A stretch of DNA of 64,000 nt, from NCBI GenBank assembly GCA_015075365.1, contig JABTUN010000001.1:2644248-2708247 (forward strand), in the 5' to 3' direction. The notes below the pieces were generated by a model. The model was not told the DNA's origin. It saw only the letters and a program-made list of their open reading frames with translations, and searched no databases. Positions 54,401 to 60,825 of the stretch are shown here, one piece after another. Within the stretch, counting starts at the first letter, position 1, and every line of letters begins with the position of its first letter. The DNA is from Verrucomicrobiaceae bacterium. Its GTDB lineage: Bacteria; Verrucomicrobiota; Verrucomicrobiia; Verrucomicrobiales; Verrucomicrobiaceae. A program made the position numbers and the translations under genes.

Positions 54401-57133
54401 ACGCGCGGCCTCTGGATGCGCAATGAAAACCAGGACGCCACCCGCAATGAGAACGTGGGCCTCATCACCCTCGGCTTCGGTGACAACCGCATCCAGGTGG
54501 ACACCAACGCCGGCTCCAGCACTTCCCGGATCGTGCAGCTCCAGGCGGACAACCTCTCGCGCGGCACGAATCGTGGCACCGCCCTCATCGTCGGCCAGAA
54601 TCTCGGCAACACCTCGGGCAACCGCGGCCAGTTCCTCCTCGATAACGATCCCTCGGGTGCCAATGCGGCCGTGGGCGGCGGCGGCGCGGCGGCCTCCACC
54701 ACCATCTCCATCTTCCCCTGGCTGGTCGGCGAAAACGTGCCGGCCGGCGACAACAACCTGTTCAACAACTACGGGAACTCCTTTGTGATGGATGCGAGTG
54801 GTGCCACCAGCACGCCGCGCGCCAGCCTGCGCGCCCTGACCACGGCGGAATACGCCACCGATGAAGCGGGCTTCAACGCCCTGACGGGCGCCGTCACCGA
54901 CAACGTGCGCTTTGCCGCCAATCCTGCCGCGCCTCTCACCAGCGCTGCCACGGCCATCAACTCGCTCGTCATCGACTCCTCATCCGCCATCACGCTCACC
55001 GGCCCGGCCACCAGCCTGGAGATCACCGCAGGTGCCGTTCTTGCCGCGAACACCGGTGCGCATGTGATGGACGGCTTCACCGGGCTGACCACCGGCGGCG
55101 GCCGCGACTACATCTTCTACGTCACCAATCCGGCCGGCAGCCTCACGGTGAACAGCGCCCTGACCTCCGCCGTGCCGCTGGTGAAGTCCGGTGCTGGCAC
55201 CCTGGTCCTCGGCGCGGCCTCCGGGAATGCGTTCAGCGCGGTCTATCTGAACTTCGGCACGTTGCAGATCGACGACACCGACAAGATCGGTGCCGCCACC
55301 CCGGTGAACTTCGCCGGCGGCACATTCCAGGTGGCCGGTGGCTTTGCCGACGACTTGGGCGGCCGTACTTTCACCTTCAACACCGGAGGCGGCTTCGTGA
55401 ACACCAATGGAGCCAATGTCACTGCCACGGACCTGCTGCTCGCCGGTGACAGCCAGTTCACCAAGCTCGGCGCGGGCACGCTGACGCTCGCGGGCAACAC
55501 GGCCTCGACTCACACGGGACTCACCGTCGTGAACGCCGGCTCGCTCACGCTGGGCAATGCCGGCGGCGTCAACGCCATCGGCACCGGCGGCATCTTCCTT
55601 GACTCCTCCGCAGCCACGGGCGCTGTGCTGCTCACCAACGCCGCCAACGAGCAGATCGCAGACACCGCCACCGTTTCCCTGCTCAATGACGCCACCAATG
55701 CCTTTGCGAACTGGAATCTGGCCGGATTCACGGAGACGGTGGGGCGTGTCGAGCTCACGCTGACCTCCAACACGAGCTCCGGCTCCAAGATCCTGCTCAA
55801 CGGCGGCACGCTGGTGGTCAACGGCGACATCGTGTTCAACAACAACCGCGCCGCCTCGGGTAACAGCCCCTCCTTCATCGAGATCACCGGCAACCAGTCC
55901 CCGGGCAGCGCGGGCACGCTGGATCTCGGTGGCGCGGTGCGGACGATCACCGTGCAGACCAACCAGGTCGGCGCGAACGAACCGGGCAGCGATGCGGGCA
56001 TCGAGGTCGCCATCGCCAATGGCGGCATCATCAAGGAAGGTGCGCGCACGCTTTTCCTCAGCGGCGCGAGCACCTACCTCGGCGGCACGGTGATCAATCA
56101 GGGCATGATCAGCATCAACAACTCCGCCGCCCTCGGCGCGGACAGCTCCGGCAACACGCTGACCATTCGCGACGCTGCCACGTTGCAGAGCACCGGCGCC
56201 AACGTCGCTCTGGGAACCAACCAGACCGTGAGCCTCGACGGTGCCGGCGCCGTCTTCGACGTCACCGGCACGAACGTCCTCACCATCAACGGTGTCATCA
56301 GCGGCCACGATTGCGCCCCTCTCAACAAGGCCGGACCGGGCAGGCTCGTGGTATCCGCCGCCAACACCTACCTCGGAGCCACCCATGTCACTGGCGGCAC
56401 ATTCCAAGTGGGCGACGGCACCACAGGATCCCTCGGCGGCAGCGGCGTCGTCACCGTGAGCAATACGGGCACCCGGCTCTCCGGTTCGGGAAGCATCGCC
56501 GGCAGCACGATCATCGGCGATGGTGCCCTGCTGGCACCCGGCGTGGGAGACGCGGCCGCCAGCAACCAGACCCTGACGTTCACGTCCGTCACCTCATCCG
56601 TTACGTTGGCAAACACGGCGCAAATCCAGCTCGGGGTCACCGCTGCGGATCAAATCGACAGCAGTTTCGCCGCCTGGTTCAACAACAACCCGTCCCTCAC
56701 CGCCGCGGACTACGTGGCTGGCGTCAACGGTGGTGCTGGCACCATTGGCAACTGGAATGACACTCCCGCCACGGGCGCCCACGACTACATCTCCGCCGCC
56801 GGAACGCTCATCCTCGGGTCCTCCGGCACCACCGACAAACGGATCGCCGTGGCGCTCAACAGCCCTTCCGGCCTCGCCATTGGCAGCATCTTCAACCTGC
56901 TGGACTGGAGCACCACCAGCACCAAGGACGGCACATCGCTTTCCGGCATGGCTGGCGGGAACTTCAACCTCCCTGACAACCTGATGCTGGAGGCCCTCAC
57001 AGGCGGACTCGGTTGGGATTCGAGTCTGTTTGATTCCCACGGCATTCTGGTCGTGATCCCCGAACCCTCACGTGTTCTGCTGCTCATGCTTGGTTTCCTC
57101 GGCCTCCTGGGCCGCCGCCGCAGGGAGTGGTAA
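45425..57133 (+). CDS. Giant autotransporter-associated beta-strand repeat protein with PEP-CTERM tail (copy 3, divergent)
   Basis: 3902 aa. Signal peptide MKTLLSNLRKRACARRAAVL, a hydrophobic stretch and cleavage near AQG-A; the leader contains an unusual string of basic residues. The cap TTIWSGATDLLWATGTNWSL is followed by PATR-type repeats and a cap restart at about residue 1923 (LYWTGLTDNTWN, NNWSTDKAG). It lacks the long block of near-identity shared by copies 1 and 2. It has its own stretch rich in TTSEGDLMIGTNSNLHVGNE-type sequence and an internal duplication of a 120-residue unit (RMVLAGGVNDRLNTAG versus RLVLEGGANNRLPADT, nt about 50330 and 51730). The I-x-PW module occurs twice (ISIIPWSIG, ISIFPWLVGEN). 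The tail is PEPSRVLLLMLGFLGLLGRR. It is third in a head-to-tail set, 157 bp after copy 2. A surface structural role is inferred. Confidence 0.92.
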   Translation: MKTLLSNLRKRACARRAAVLIALTGMSCAQGATTIWSGATDLLWATGTNWSLGVEPLAADDVQFNGAGVGAITLTAGDVANSLLFAANGYSLTGTGATLTLTSGDITVDSGISATIGVALAGTGAINKLGDGTLLINTTATNTGGWNIQAGEVQIGNVNIGSSTASTITVASGATLRTTTGTNAISDTSTLQIDAGGTFLFNQNNTETIRSLEGAGLMDRTDGGTTARNFTINNSVADATWAGVIAGSSAGTGANVINIVKSGSNTLTFTAANTYGGTTTINAGILRLTGNGALVNSGTVVVGSSDSRLEVGTLTDTVFAMDRIGDANQIELQDAGEAVIFGANDTVNTTTETFGSLETNSGHNIFTLNPVSGGQMEVTTGSLIRSNKGTLLFRGTGFGLAAAADTARLIVTTAPTGTSFIGGGGAAGSTNISIIPWSIGNGTSVTGSGESFVTVDPATGIRPLAVGEYATSISEGVISDENVLLSGATGVNFRAGVNALRMDTGSSLTLQNGRVFEITSGAFLDSSAAGVTISGGTLEFGTNEAIFYLAGAAPATPITTTITSGMRNTGANAGLTLTASNNDSELVLSGFSAITGEISINRGILRLDSDQALNPFSRNNIRFAAQGNTATARLRLNERNVYMGQVLAQNFGFVSNGGTQDATFGVNQTADVDSNIVLQDTVTASTGKLHLLKSGGSRLGFVVDSTFTGTATVQQGLLRLSGGADWDSAGGIIIEGGTFAILNTSGGSTNTNRLPDGMAVTFRGGEFLFDDNNSSGTNYSERVGTMVLEAGVNLISNDYQTGGTNTSVLFFNQGNNFGNSLTRTPGAVVRFRAIDGALGVNTKGRIQIGPSNATNPATVLLKNGILAEGGVGGFAVVGDDWATISGDLVAGGNFDTSVTALTTYQTAADASTWAATDNVNIATGPITNVGSQAVNSVILGDGVDLDLNGGTLTVDAGGILALTPTTAKTISNGTLTGGPFAGNELVLRTGNDAGAGQAVTISAVIADNGANATSFTKWGAPTLNLTGVNTFTGSLNITQGTVSVGSVAQLGGAVAGRTLRLATSTTLDLSGSTAGETIPFDQILATGIGQGTLNAPEGQTTTFSGTIGGHGDLRFNNTWNVTLSAAFDFRDGLTFGGSQTTPLTATNPASTVSFFAGANEIGGAFQIGINQREAEITQTGGSLRVGFDQFQPDLNIGYRTTDSATTTVLTRGLLNLTGATDFNAQVNNLRLGVTTGGNTGGSGTTSEGDLMIGTNSNLHVGNEILVGDSSAVGQGGVTSSIVFGSGTNTVQVPAFVVGGRKSTGIVTIASGGTLNLNGVTGATVNLHVGDQRNSDTGTVATGTFDMTGGTLLARIENLEIGDKDRSSGNGGTGGATGTFTTGSSASNDISAISVLIGRMQRSTSTSIATTIGQGTLNMQGGVFDVFGDVTLGDWSDNSGTQGTARGDLNITGGTFTVAGDILKVDHDRSGAFITLDGGTLDLQHQASGDSTQGSITASQFNYFSGTIQDTALLTLDGRDVTNGIIFAPLDDALVLRDVSLSVPVTLTQATADKGGIRYDGTNNGAGATLSGAITLGGVNRLFNVDDSTGSTAELTVAGAISGTGGFAKTGAGSMVISGAGSAVGVTGGIGVRQGRMVLAGGVNDRLNTAGVVTLGNGTDSGIIQLGDGTGVSNQTFDVLATSGTGTANAIVGGNAANSLLTINTSGTYTFAGGIGGAGTNENNLNLLKTGGGSATVEGPLTYTGTTSVTAGTLILGGSLNGSTHLSVSGASTLRFAGGFTTPAAVTTLSVGDQSTLSLMDGTGNKLSGLSSLTLGSASGTMSFLNLNVGDGDTAGDNVNTDFITLTGVPALFTGNQVTFNLTDTNLNPGQTYNLLSATSGLTTGNLGISDWILGGTPGGFTSITLNVSDTLISITTGSLITGNLYWTGLTDNTWNGNVNNWSTDKAGTTPGATIPGQGTDVIFVADSHAGGALVTTLEQNFKINSLTFEASAGANPTPTSVTINPGGFASNRLEVAPQVATDGVEITTGGPGTVTINSPFRLGASQAWNVALGSNLIFTNAIAGIGTTHLTINGDGTSAGTVIFSGAAGVATYTGGTTLVDGRLVLEGGANNRLPADTTLTLGGGTTSGILQLGDGTNGASDTTIASLATAGTGTANAIVGGGAANSILTIIQSGNTTFAGAVGGAGANENNLALVKQGPGTLILDGANSYLGDTTVNAGTLQLGSNATFTGGGAVVVSASTGATAAFDVNGKSFVLPGALTLSGADTSATANILDTAGGGVITLAGNVIFDNTNNPLGSTIAAGLNLGAATRSFIANDSTSAAIDLTVTGDVGVTGTPDIGLILDGDGTGLLSGNVSIGTALASSSRDLTKNGTGSWTVTGQIDVADDFNINDGTLTISGSGALGNTLGDDLIIGNDNDALLATVHLNAVNAFRADDIFIRGGSLVTIGVDGALVDATGTAGMDDLLIEDDASKTAAAGSTLDLQGFNSSVNAVTMGVVSNLNTLLDGSITNTGGGRSNTLATTGGLNLRHGTISANLSGSSALTKTTRGVVTLSGNNSYTGNNTINGEIILDYTANAGGGEQRLSTGTLSLGGTNARDENGLITMTGHATNAQTENVGDITAGYGAGRIHMTSNGAALTLAAGTLERTNGTLNINLPALGGVTTTTADTAFLGGWATVNQSQFLAISGGAVIGATTTTKNDVTAWSAADNVINSAAFTGIVTDCNVINSLTFDATAPSTVTIAGGESLIVAGGGILVTANVGVNASTITGGTLASTSADGLSIHQHNTNGLGLLEISSRILAASLSKSGDGELLLSGSGNLTGSVFINEGVLRVTGGSALSDTAPVFILADDTAALELTAGQTETIGRLDGGLDGRGSVIINSGATLTINQTDLDTTALEALIFAGTFSGAGTFVKSGDDSLALDGDSSFTGAVIVNGGRLHLQNRFGKLENASSYTLISSELLMDQDTNAGTIDRIGNGAPITLHSTAGTRGLWMRNENQDATRNENVGLITLGFGDNRIQVDTNAGSSTSRIVQLQADNLSRGTNRGTALIVGQNLGNTSGNRGQFLLDNDPSGANAAVGGGGAAASTTISIFPWLVGENVPAGDNNLFNNYGNSFVMDASGATSTPRASLRALTTAEYATDEAGFNALTGAVTDNVRFAANPAAPLTSAATAINSLVIDSSSAITLTGPATSLEITAGAVLAANTGAHVMDGFTGLTTGGGRDYIFYVTNPAGSLTVNSALTSAVPLVKSGAGTLVLGAASGNAFSAVYLNFGTLQIDDTDKIGAATPVNFAGGTFQVAGGFADDLGGRTFTFNTGGGFVNTNGANVTATDLLLAGDSQFTKLGAGTLTLAGNTASTHTGLTVVNAGSLTLGNAGGVNAIGTGGIFLDSSAATGAVLLTNAANEQIADTATVSLLNDATNAFANWNLAGFTETVGRVELTLTSNTSSGSKILLNGGTLVVNGDIVFNNNRAASGNSPSFIEITGNQSPGSAGTLDLGGAVRTITVQTNQVGANEPGSDAGIEVAIANGGIIKEGARTLFLSGASTYLGGTVINQGMISINNSAALGADSSGNTLTIRDAATLQSTGANVALGTNQTVSLDGAGAVFDVTGTNVLTINGVISGHDCAPLNKAGPGRLVVSAANTYLGATHVTGGTFQVGDGTTGSLGGSGVVTVSNTGTRLSGSGSIAGSTIIGDGALLAPGVGDAAASNQTLTFTSVTSSVTLANTAQIQLGVTAADQIDSSFAAWFNNNPSLTAADYVAGVNGGAGTIGNWNDTPATGAHDYISAAGTLILGSSGTTDKRIAVALNSPSGLAIGSIFNLLDWSTTSTKDGTSLSGMAGGNFNLPDNLMLEALTGGLGWDSSLFDSHGILVVIPEPSRVLLLMLGFLGLLGRRRREW

Positions 57134-57270
57134 TCCATGGGCCGCACCGTCCTCGTGGTCGCATCGAGTCACGATGGCCCCGTCATCCCGGAGTCGTGAT
57201 TCGTCACAAAAAGACGAGCCATGCCCGAAGAATCCCTGTATTCTCCGCGTTCACACACCCTCTCTTTGCC

Positions 57271-58812
57271 ATGAACACCACCCAAACCACACGCCGCACC
57301 TTCGTCCGCGGCACTGTCGCCGGCGCGGCCAGCCTCGCCGTTCTCCCCTCCTACTCCGCTCCCATTGGTGCCAATGACGACGTCCGCGTCGCTGTGATCG
57401 GCTTCAATGCCCGCGGTGCAGGCCACATCAGCAGCCTCCTCGGCATCAAAGGCGTCCGTCTCGTCGCCCTCTGCGATGTGGACAAGAAGGTGATGGAAAA
57501 GCACGTCGCCGCCCTCGCCAAGAAAAACATCACCGTGAAGCAGTACAGCGACTTCCGCGAGTGCTGCGCCGACAAGGAGATCGACGCCGTCACCATCGCC
57601 ACGCCGAACCACAGCCACACGCTCATCGCCATGACCGCGATCGCCAATGGCAAGCATGTGTATGTCGAAAAGCCCGTCTGCCACAACATGTGGGAGGGCC
57701 GCAAGCTCGTCGAGGCCGCCGCCATCGTTGAAAAGAAGGGCCAGATCGTCCAGCACGGCATGCAGCGCCGCTCCTCCCCAGGCTGGCAGGCCGCCATGGA
57801 CTACATCAAGTCCGGCCAGATCGGCAAGGTCACCCTCTCCCGCGGCATCAACTTCAAGGCCCGCAAATCCATCGGCAAGGTCGCCTCTCCCGTGCAGCCC
57901 GATGCCAACGGCCGCATCATCGGCGAGTTCCGCGACACCGGCGGCAAGCCCCAGATCGTCGATCTCGATTACAAGCTCTGGTCCGCTCCGCGTCCGGTCA
58001 TGCCCGTGCGGCGTGAGCAGATGCACTACGACTGGCACTGGCAGTGGGCCTACGGCAATGGCGACATCGGCAACCAGGGCCCTCACCAGCTCGACGTCGC
58101 CCGCTGGGGCCTCGGCAATCCGGACAAGCTCCCGCAGCGCGTCATGAGCTTCGGCGGCCGCTGGGGTTATGATGACGACGGCGAGTCCGCCAACAACCAG
58201 CTCGCCTTCTACCAGTGGACCGACGGCGCCCCGATGCTCTTCGACAACCGCGGCCTGCCCATGAAGGACATGAACTGGGCCAAGGGCTACGAGCCTGTCT
58301 ATCGCATCAACGGCAAGACCGGCGCGCCCCGCATCGGCAATGTCATCCATTGCGAAGGTGGCTTCGTCGCCGAGTCCAAGGCCTATGACAACGAGGGCAA
58401 CACCCTCACGAAATTCGACAATTTCGACGAAGGCCGTGACCACATGAAAAACTTCATCGACAGCGTCCGCGCCGGCAAGCTCGTCAACAGCAACCTCCAC
58501 GTCGCCCACGGCTACCACGCCGCCGCGCTCAGCCAGCTCGCCAATGTCTCCTATCGTCTTGGCAAGCAGCTCAGCAACGACGAGGTCCGGGAGCGCCTCT
58601 CCACGGACAAGGCCGGCCAGGAAACCCTCGCCGACTTCATCGCCAACCTGGAGGCCAACAAGATCGACCTTGCCGCCGAGAAGATCATCGCCGGCCCCTG
58701 GCTCGCCTTTGATCCCGTCAGCGAGCAGTTCACGGGCGAATTCGCCGCCGAGGCCAACAAACTGGCCCAGGACGAGTACGCCGCCGGTTTCGAGCTGCCG
58801 GTCATCAGTTGA
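57271..58812 (+). CDS. Tat-exported Gfo/Idh/MocA-family oxidoreductase
   Basis: 513 aa from the ATG at 57271, chosen because it places a twin-arginine leader at the N-terminus (TTRRTFVRG at residues 6-14, then a hydrophobic AGAASLAVL). The NAD(P)-binding Rossmann start is VRVAVIGFNARGAGH, followed by LCDVD, ATPNHSH and the EKP motif (Glu133-Lys134-Pro135) that carries the catalytic lysine. The second domain has DIGNQGPHQLDVARW, which contains the conserved histidine of the family. Secreted members are abundant in Verrucomicrobiota and Planctomycetota and oxidise or epimerise sugars, sometimes eliminating glycosidic bonds; cofactor would be bound before Tat export. The substrate is unknown. 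It is followed by a very good terminator and then a sulfatase, consistent with sulfated or carboxylated glycan catabolism (inference). Confidence 0.92.
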   Translation: MNTTQTTRRTFVRGTVAGAASLAVLPSYSAPIGANDDVRVAVIGFNARGAGHISSLLGIKGVRLVALCDVDKKVMEKHVAALAKKNITVKQYSDFRECCADKEIDAVTIATPNHSHTLIAMTAIANGKHVYVEKPVCHNMWEGRKLVEAAAIVEKKGQIVQHGMQRRSSPGWQAAMDYIKSGQIGKVTLSRGINFKARKSIGKVASPVQPDANGRIIGEFRDTGGKPQIVDLDYKLWSAPRPVMPVRREQMHYDWHWQWAYGNGDIGNQGPHQLDVARWGLGNPDKLPQRVMSFGGRWGYDDDGESANNQLAFYQWTDGAPMLFDNRGLPMKDMNWAKGYEPVYRINGKTGAPRIGNVIHCEGGFVAESKAYDNEGNTLTKFDNFDEGRDHMKNFIDSVRAGKLVNSNLHVAHGYHAAALSQLANVSYRLGKQLSNDEVRERLSTDKAGQETLADFIANLEANKIDLAAEKIIAGPWLAFDPVSEQFTGEFAAEANKLAQDEYAAGFELPVIS

Positions 58813-58846
58813 TCACGGCCTGGATCATCCGCATCACCACTCACGA

Positions 58847-58877
58847 GGACGGGGACTTCGGTCCACGTCCTTTTTTT
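58847..58877 (+). terminator. Intrinsic terminator with UUCG tetraloop after the oxidoreductase
   Basis: GGACGGGGAC (58847-58856), loop TTCG, and GTCCACGTCC (58861-58870) form a 10-position stem with one G-A mismatch, followed by seven T residues (58871-58877). The UUCG loop makes it unusually stable. It lies 35 bp after the stop codon at 58812. Confidence 0.92.
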
Positions 58878-58934
58878 GGTTCATCCGTGAAGTTGGTGCG
58901 GAGAGTCTTCGACACTGCTTCGCCATGCCAAAGA

Positions 58935-59142
58935 GAGGCTGAAAGCCTCAAGGATTCCAGCCCAGGGTTGAAGCGGCGTAGCCGCGCAAACCCTGGGACC
59001 CAGGAAAAGTCAGCCAGGCGCTCTGAAAGAGCGCAGGAGAACCCGCGAAAGCTCTCCCGCACTCTTTCAGAGTGCCGCACTCATTCCGACAAGTCCCCAG
59101 GCTCTTCGAGCCTGGGCTGTGCTCCCAGAGCCTTTCAGGCTC
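58935..59142. repeat. Array of five short hairpins with constant GAA/TTC loops plus one long stem-loop
   Basis: Perfect inverted repeats: GAGGCT-GAA-AGCCTC (58935-58949); CCCAGGGTT...AACCCTGGG with an inner GCGGC/GCCGC stem (58961-58997); GCGCTCT-GAA-AGAGCGC (59018-59034); GCACTCT-TTC-AGAGTGC (59059-59075); CCCAGGCTC-TTC-GAGCCTGGG (59096-59116); GAGCCT-TTC-AGGCTC (59128-59142). Stems differ in sequence but every short loop is GAA in the first half and TTC in the second, so the array reads as two opposed half-arrays. It fills most of the 512-bp gap 58813-59324; no gene is visible there. Confidence 0.9.
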
Positions 59143-59324
59143 GTATCCGCATGTTCTCCGACACGGTTTCAACTCCCACCCAGGCAGGCTCCAGCCTTCC
59201 AAGCTCTTTCCACGCGCACTCACTTCCCGGATGAACCCTTTTTTGCCCTCATCGTCTCATGCAGGGCAGGGGGGCGCCCACAGCGGCGGCAAGTTTCCCT
59301 GTGCGGTCGCGTTCACGCCACCGC

Positions 59325-60764
59325 ATGAAGTTCCTCGCCCTCTTCTTCCTCCTGCCGTTCGCCGTTTTGGCCGCCGACCGGCCGCCCAACATCATCTTCA
59401 TCATGGCGGACGATCTTGGCTGGACGGACCTGGCCTGCTTTGGCTCCCAATACTACGAGACGCCGAACATCGACAAGCTGGCGTCTCAGGGCATGCGCCT
59501 CACCAGCCATCACCACTGCCAGAACTGCCAGCCCACCCGCGCCGCGCTCATGACCGGCCAGTATGCCGCGCGCACCGGCGTCTATACCGTCGGCGGCATC
59601 GACCGCTTTGACTGGAGCATGCGTCCGCTGCGCCCGGTGGACAACGTCGTGAAGCTGCCGCTGGAAAAAACCACCCTCGCGCAAGTCATGAAGAGCGCGG
59701 GCTACGCCACCGGCATGTTCGGCAAGTGGCATCTCGGCACGGAGGGCGCCTATCATCCCGGTAAACGCGGCTTTGACGAGGCCATCGAAAGCTCCGGGAA
59801 GCATTTCGACTTCAACACCATTCCCAAGACGCCTTATCCGGAGGGCGAGTACCTCGCCGACTTCCTGACCAAACGCGCGGTGGATTTCATCACACGGCAC
59901 AAGGACGCGCCGTTCTTCCTCTACCTGCCGCACTTCGGCGTTCACTCGCCATATCAGGCGAAAAAGCAGCTCATCGCAAAGTTTGAGGGCAAGCCCGCCG
60001 CCGGCGGCCATCATGACCCGGTGTATGCCGCCATGATCGCCAGTGTGGATGAAAGCGTGGGCCGTGTGATGGCCGTCCTCGACGAGCTGCGCCTCGCGGA
60101 CAACACCGTCCTCATTTTCACCAGCGACAATGGCGGTGTGGGCGGCTACACGCGTGAAGGCATCAAAAAAGGCGGCGACACCACCGACAATGCTCCCCTG
60201 CGCAGCGGCAAGGGCAGCCTGTATGAGGGCGGCACGCGCGTGCCCTTCATCGTCCGCTGGCCCGGCGTTACCAAGGCCGGATCGAGCTGCGATGTGCCCA
60301 CCATCCATGTCGATGTGCTCCCCACGCTCGCCGAGATCGCCAAGGCCGCGCCGCCGGAGAATCAACCCCTCGATGGTGAGAGCCTCGTGCCTCTCTTCCG
60401 TGATCCCGCCGCCCGTTTGCAGCGCGCCGCCATCTACCAGCACTTCCCGGGCTACCTCGGCGCCGGGGACAACACCTGGCGCACCACGCCCGTCAGCCTC
60501 ACCCAGGCGGGTCAGTGGAAACTCATGGAGTTCCTCGAAGACGGCCGCCTGGAGCTCTACAACCTCAAGAACGACATCGGCGAGTCAAAGAACCTCGCCG
60601 CCAGCATGCCTGAAAAAGCCGCTGAACTCCGCGCGCAGCTCCAGGCCTGGCGTGAGGCCGTGAAAGCCCCCATGCCGTCCCAAAACACACCCGCCACGGA
60701 CACCGCCCAGCCGAAGAAAAAGGGCAAAGGAAAGGGAAAGGGCAAAAAGAAGGCGGACCAGTGA
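59325..60764 (+). CDS. Secreted sulfatase, type I formylglycine-dependent
   Basis: 479 aa. The ATG at 59325 gives a signal peptide (MKFLALFFLLPFAVLA with cleavage before ADRP). Metal-binding Asp29-Asp30 lie in PNIIFIMADDLGWTD. The sulfatase signature is CQPTRAALMTGQ, with Cys68 as the residue converted to formylglycine (C-x-P-x-R). Further family blocks are GMFGKWHLG, APFFLYLPHFGVHSPY and the metal-site loop VLIFTSDNGG. Arylsulfatase-like enzymes hydrolyse sulfate esters on polysaccharides in the periplasm or outside the cell. The last 18 or so residues are an unusual low-complexity run of Lys and Gly (PKKKGKGKGKGKKK), which could bind an anionic surface polymer. A maturase is needed but not in the window. 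A frame open upstream to 59259 crosses no credible start. Confidence 0.95.
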   Translation: MKFLALFFLLPFAVLAADRPPNIIFIMADDLGWTDLACFGSQYYETPNIDKLASQGMRLTSHHHCQNCQPTRAALMTGQYAARTGVYTVGGIDRFDWSMRPLRPVDNVVKLPLEKTTLAQVMKSAGYATGMFGKWHLGTEGAYHPGKRGFDEAIESSGKHFDFNTIPKTPYPEGEYLADFLTKRAVDFITRHKDAPFFLYLPHFGVHSPYQAKKQLIAKFEGKPAAGGHHDPVYAAMIASVDESVGRVMAVLDELRLADNTVLIFTSDNGGVGGYTREGIKKGGDTTDNAPLRSGKGSLYEGGTRVPFIVRWPGVTKAGSSCDVPTIHVDVLPTLAEIAKAAPPENQPLDGESLVPLFRDPAARLQRAAIYQHFPGYLGAGDNTWRTTPVSLTQAGQWKLMEFLEDGRLELYNLKNDIGESKNLAASMPEKAAELRAQLQAWREAVKAPMPSQNTPATDTAQPKKKGKGKGKGKKKADQ

Positions 60765-60801
60765 CGCTGCTCCGTCCGCAGAAATCCTTTCTGAGAACGG
60801 G

Positions 60802-60822
60802 CCAGGAGCCCGGGCCTCCTGG
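60802..60822. terminator. Hairpin between convergent genes, possible bidirectional terminator
   Basis: CCAGGAG (60802-60808) pairs with CTCCTGG (60816-60822) over a CCCGGGC loop that can itself pair. On the plus strand GATTCATTTT follows. It sits in the 61-bp gap between the stop codons of the sulfatase (60764) and the minus-strand gene (60826). Confidence 0.5.
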
Positions 60823-60825
60823 GAT

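Noticed and set aside
58809..59234. Open frames across the hairpin array
   Set aside because: They run through structured repeats, lack ribosome-binding sites and give low-complexity Ser/Arg-rich translations.
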